DNA from: JALOAF01 sp035446765
GTDB lineage: Bacteria > Patescibacteriota > Gracilibacteria > Absconditabacterales > Absconditicoccaceae
Reading direction: 5' to 3'
Length of the DNA stretch: 28,933 bases
Assembly: GCA_035446765.1 (NCBI GenBank)
Contig: DAOTFU010000010.1
Span: forward strand, 1-28,933
Made by a program: the position numbers and the translations under genes. Of the stretch, positions 27,915-28,933 are shown piece by piece (positions within the stretch are counted from its first letter, which is position 1; each line of letters starts with the position of its first letter). The notes under the pieces are model-generated. The model made no database searches, had not been told where the DNA came from, and saw nothing but the letters and a program-made list of their open reading frames with translations.

Positions 27915-28394
27915 TTATTTTTTGAATTTTTTCATAATTTTTTTGATCATAGGTTGATTTTTTTCTTTCATTTCTTTTTCTATTTTTTTGATTTCTTTTT
28001 CTTGTTTTAAATTTTTCATCTCTTCTTCTGTCAGTTCTTTTTTTAGTTCAGAATCAGTTTTTCTGAGTGCCTTACTATGATGTTCAAAATGATGGAATAC
28101 AAATTTTTTGAATCTTAACTCCATTACCACTGAGGTGATTCATACAAATAGTGGTACTCAAAGTAGTGCATATATCATTGCTATAATTTTTCATATATGT
28201 GTTATTGGTGTTACATCACCATATCATATAGTAGAAAATGTGATTACTGTAAAATATAGAGAATGAAAATAATCTCGTCATTCAAATCTATGAAATAAAA
28301 ATGATCACAACAATATAGCTATTATCATAAATCACAATATACTTAGTATCACTCTCTTACTGTCTATATGTCTTTTGTCTTTGCGTTTTGCCAT
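27915..28394 (-). CDS. Two-TM potassium channel subunit, 159 aa
   Basis: This is a K+ channel of the Ion_trans_2 (KcsA-like) type. A basic N-terminus is followed by TM1 (about 14-34). The pore helix is SLYFTVITFS, the selectivity filter is TIGYGD (55-60), and TM2 runs from about 66 to 88 (IGKIIAMIYALLGVPLFVGI). The first filter glycine is TGA and the second GGT, so the standard code would break the channel at its key residue. The C-terminal cytoplasmic tail (about 95-159) is a highly charged helix (KKELTEEEMKNLKQEKEI), probably a coiled coil that assembles the tetramer. No RCK domain is present. It is probably a tetramer giving K+ flux across the inner membrane. It is convergent with the GIY-YIG gene. 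Confidence 0.92.
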
Positions 28395-28462
28395 TGTTTT
28401 TTACAGTATTTTCTAAATTGACAATACTAATTTTATATAAAATAAAAAATAATGCAAATTTA

Positions 28463-28592
28463 TAATCACCCCTTTATTTCCCCTCTTTCCCGCAATTCTG
28501 ACGGGACGCAGTGAAAAAGAGGGGGGCGTTTAGTGTTTTATTTATATAAAAATTTCCTCCTCTTTTTCAAAGAGGAGGTTAGGAGGTGATTA
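28463..28592. repeat. MITE-like element with AATCACC ends, overlapping the ruvC stop
   Basis: The ends are inverted: TAATCACC at the left and GGTGATTA at the right. The inversion extends imperfectly inward over about 24 bp into pyrimidine-rich arms. Inside are CCCCTCTTT/AAAGAGGGG around CCCG...CGGG (28480-28524), and CCTCCTCTTT/AAAGAGGAGG (about 28556-28578). It is built like family A but has different termini. The right end supplies the TAA stop of ruvC. Confidence 0.6.
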
Positions 28593-28933
28593 TTTTGCTA
28601 TAAATGCTAATCAAAGTGCGTCTGCTGTATCGTGAAATTTTGGTATATCTTTGAGTTTGTATAATTTTGCAATAAATTTTTGCACCAATTTTTTGTCTGC
28701 TTTTCCGTTTCATGTAATTCTTTTTTTGAGTTCTATTGGTGTGTACTCCTCCACTTCTATATTGTTTTTTAGTGCTAGAGTAAGGATTACTCATCTCATT
28801 CCATATACAAATTCTGCATTTTTTAGATTGAATGATGTGACAAAATATTTTTCCATAGAAATTTTTTTAATTTTATGTTTTTTTATTAATTTTTCAAAAA
28901 AATTGTGTATTTCTAACATCCTAGAATACTGCT
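28590..28933 (-). CDS. ruvC: Holliday junction resolvase RuvC, C-terminal part (cut by window edge)
   Basis: RuvC cuts four-way DNA junctions during recombination, working with RuvAB. The window holds the last 113 or so codons. The segment QYSRMLEIHNFFEKLIKKHK leads to the active-site strand KISMEKYFVT (the Glu of MEKYF). NAEFVYGMRGVILTLAL follows, then VEEYTPIELKKRITGNGKAD and finally DTADALGLAFIAK, which contains the family's last two aspartates. The first Asp motif lies beyond the right edge. The ATG at 28919 is internal, because the upstream codons still match RuvC. TGA encodes Gly in TGNG, MRG and LGL. The stop codon lies in the end of the MITE-like repeat. Confidence 0.92.

Noticed and set aside
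28579..28794. 71-codon minus-strand open frame
   Set aside because: It is a shifted frame within ruvC; the correct frame shows the RuvC C-terminal motifs.
1..28933. tRNA, rRNA or tmRNA genes, including the expected tRNA-Gly(UCA)
   Set aside because: No T-loop signature (GGTTCGAATCC-like) with a pairing acceptor stem, and no rRNA-like conserved block, was seen by eye on either strand. A covariance-model search would be decisive.

Overview
The window is AT-rich, densely packed bacterial DNA from an organism that reads TGA as glycine (translation table 25). Almost every recognisable gene is broken by in-frame TGA under the standard code. Read with TGA = Gly, the genes become full-length and the TGAs fall on invariant glycines: RGPRG of serine hydroxymethyltransferase, the TIGYGD filter of a K+ channel, motif 5 of dUTPase, and GHG of methionine aminopeptidase. 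All stops are TAA or TAG, and TGG is still Trp. This code is known from the candidate phyla Absconditabacteria (SR1) and Gracilibacteria (BD1-5). The window does not decide between them. No tRNA, rRNA, CRISPR array or complete insertion sequence was found.

Layout. 1-5305 (mostly minus): the 5' end of an HtrA-like protease gene, gyrA (no recognisable GyrA box), a small plus-strand ORF followed by about 490 bp of hairpin repeats, and glyA. 5444-6025: a HAD-type phosphatase. 6187-7334: a type II toxin-antitoxin pair, with an XRE-Panacea (DUF4065) antitoxin and a RelE-like toxin whose 3' end looks frameshifted. 7855-8746: a DUF2188 protein and an unknown coiled-coil protein. 8757-12998: a single-chain type IIG restriction-modification enzyme and, 9 bp downstream, a protein with a HEPN-like RNxxxH motif. 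13029-21812: core and semi-core genes: a GH3-family ligase, pheT, an unknown protein, rnhB, pilB/gspE, DUF1294 and rsmI. 21815-23653: a putative two-gene unit, with a small acidic protein and a membrane-anchored protein carrying a lytic-transglycosylase-like signature. 23725-27826 (all plus): a membrane-anchored phospholipase D-like protein, two paralogous deoxyribonucleotidase-like HAD proteins, dut, map and a GIY-YIG protein. 27915-28933 (minus): a two-TM K+ channel and the 3' part of ruvC.

The defence and accessory block (about 6.1-13 kb) lies between housekeeping genes and uses the same TGA-rich code, so it was either acquired within the lineage or has been resident long enough to adapt. 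dUTPase and the two nucleotidase-like proteins could together act on dUTP/dUMP pools.

The least explained feature is a set of palindromic repeats. Family A has GTCyyCCTTTG-like inverted ends. It lies in several intergenic gaps, and a half-length copy sits in frame inside the phospholipase D-like gene. Family B (GTCATCCT...AAGGATATA) lies downstream of map and of the GIY-YIG gene, and a compact version appears to encode part of the glyA C-terminus. Protein-coding palindromic repeats are best known from Rickettsia. Finding them in a table-25 organism is the observation most worth following up.
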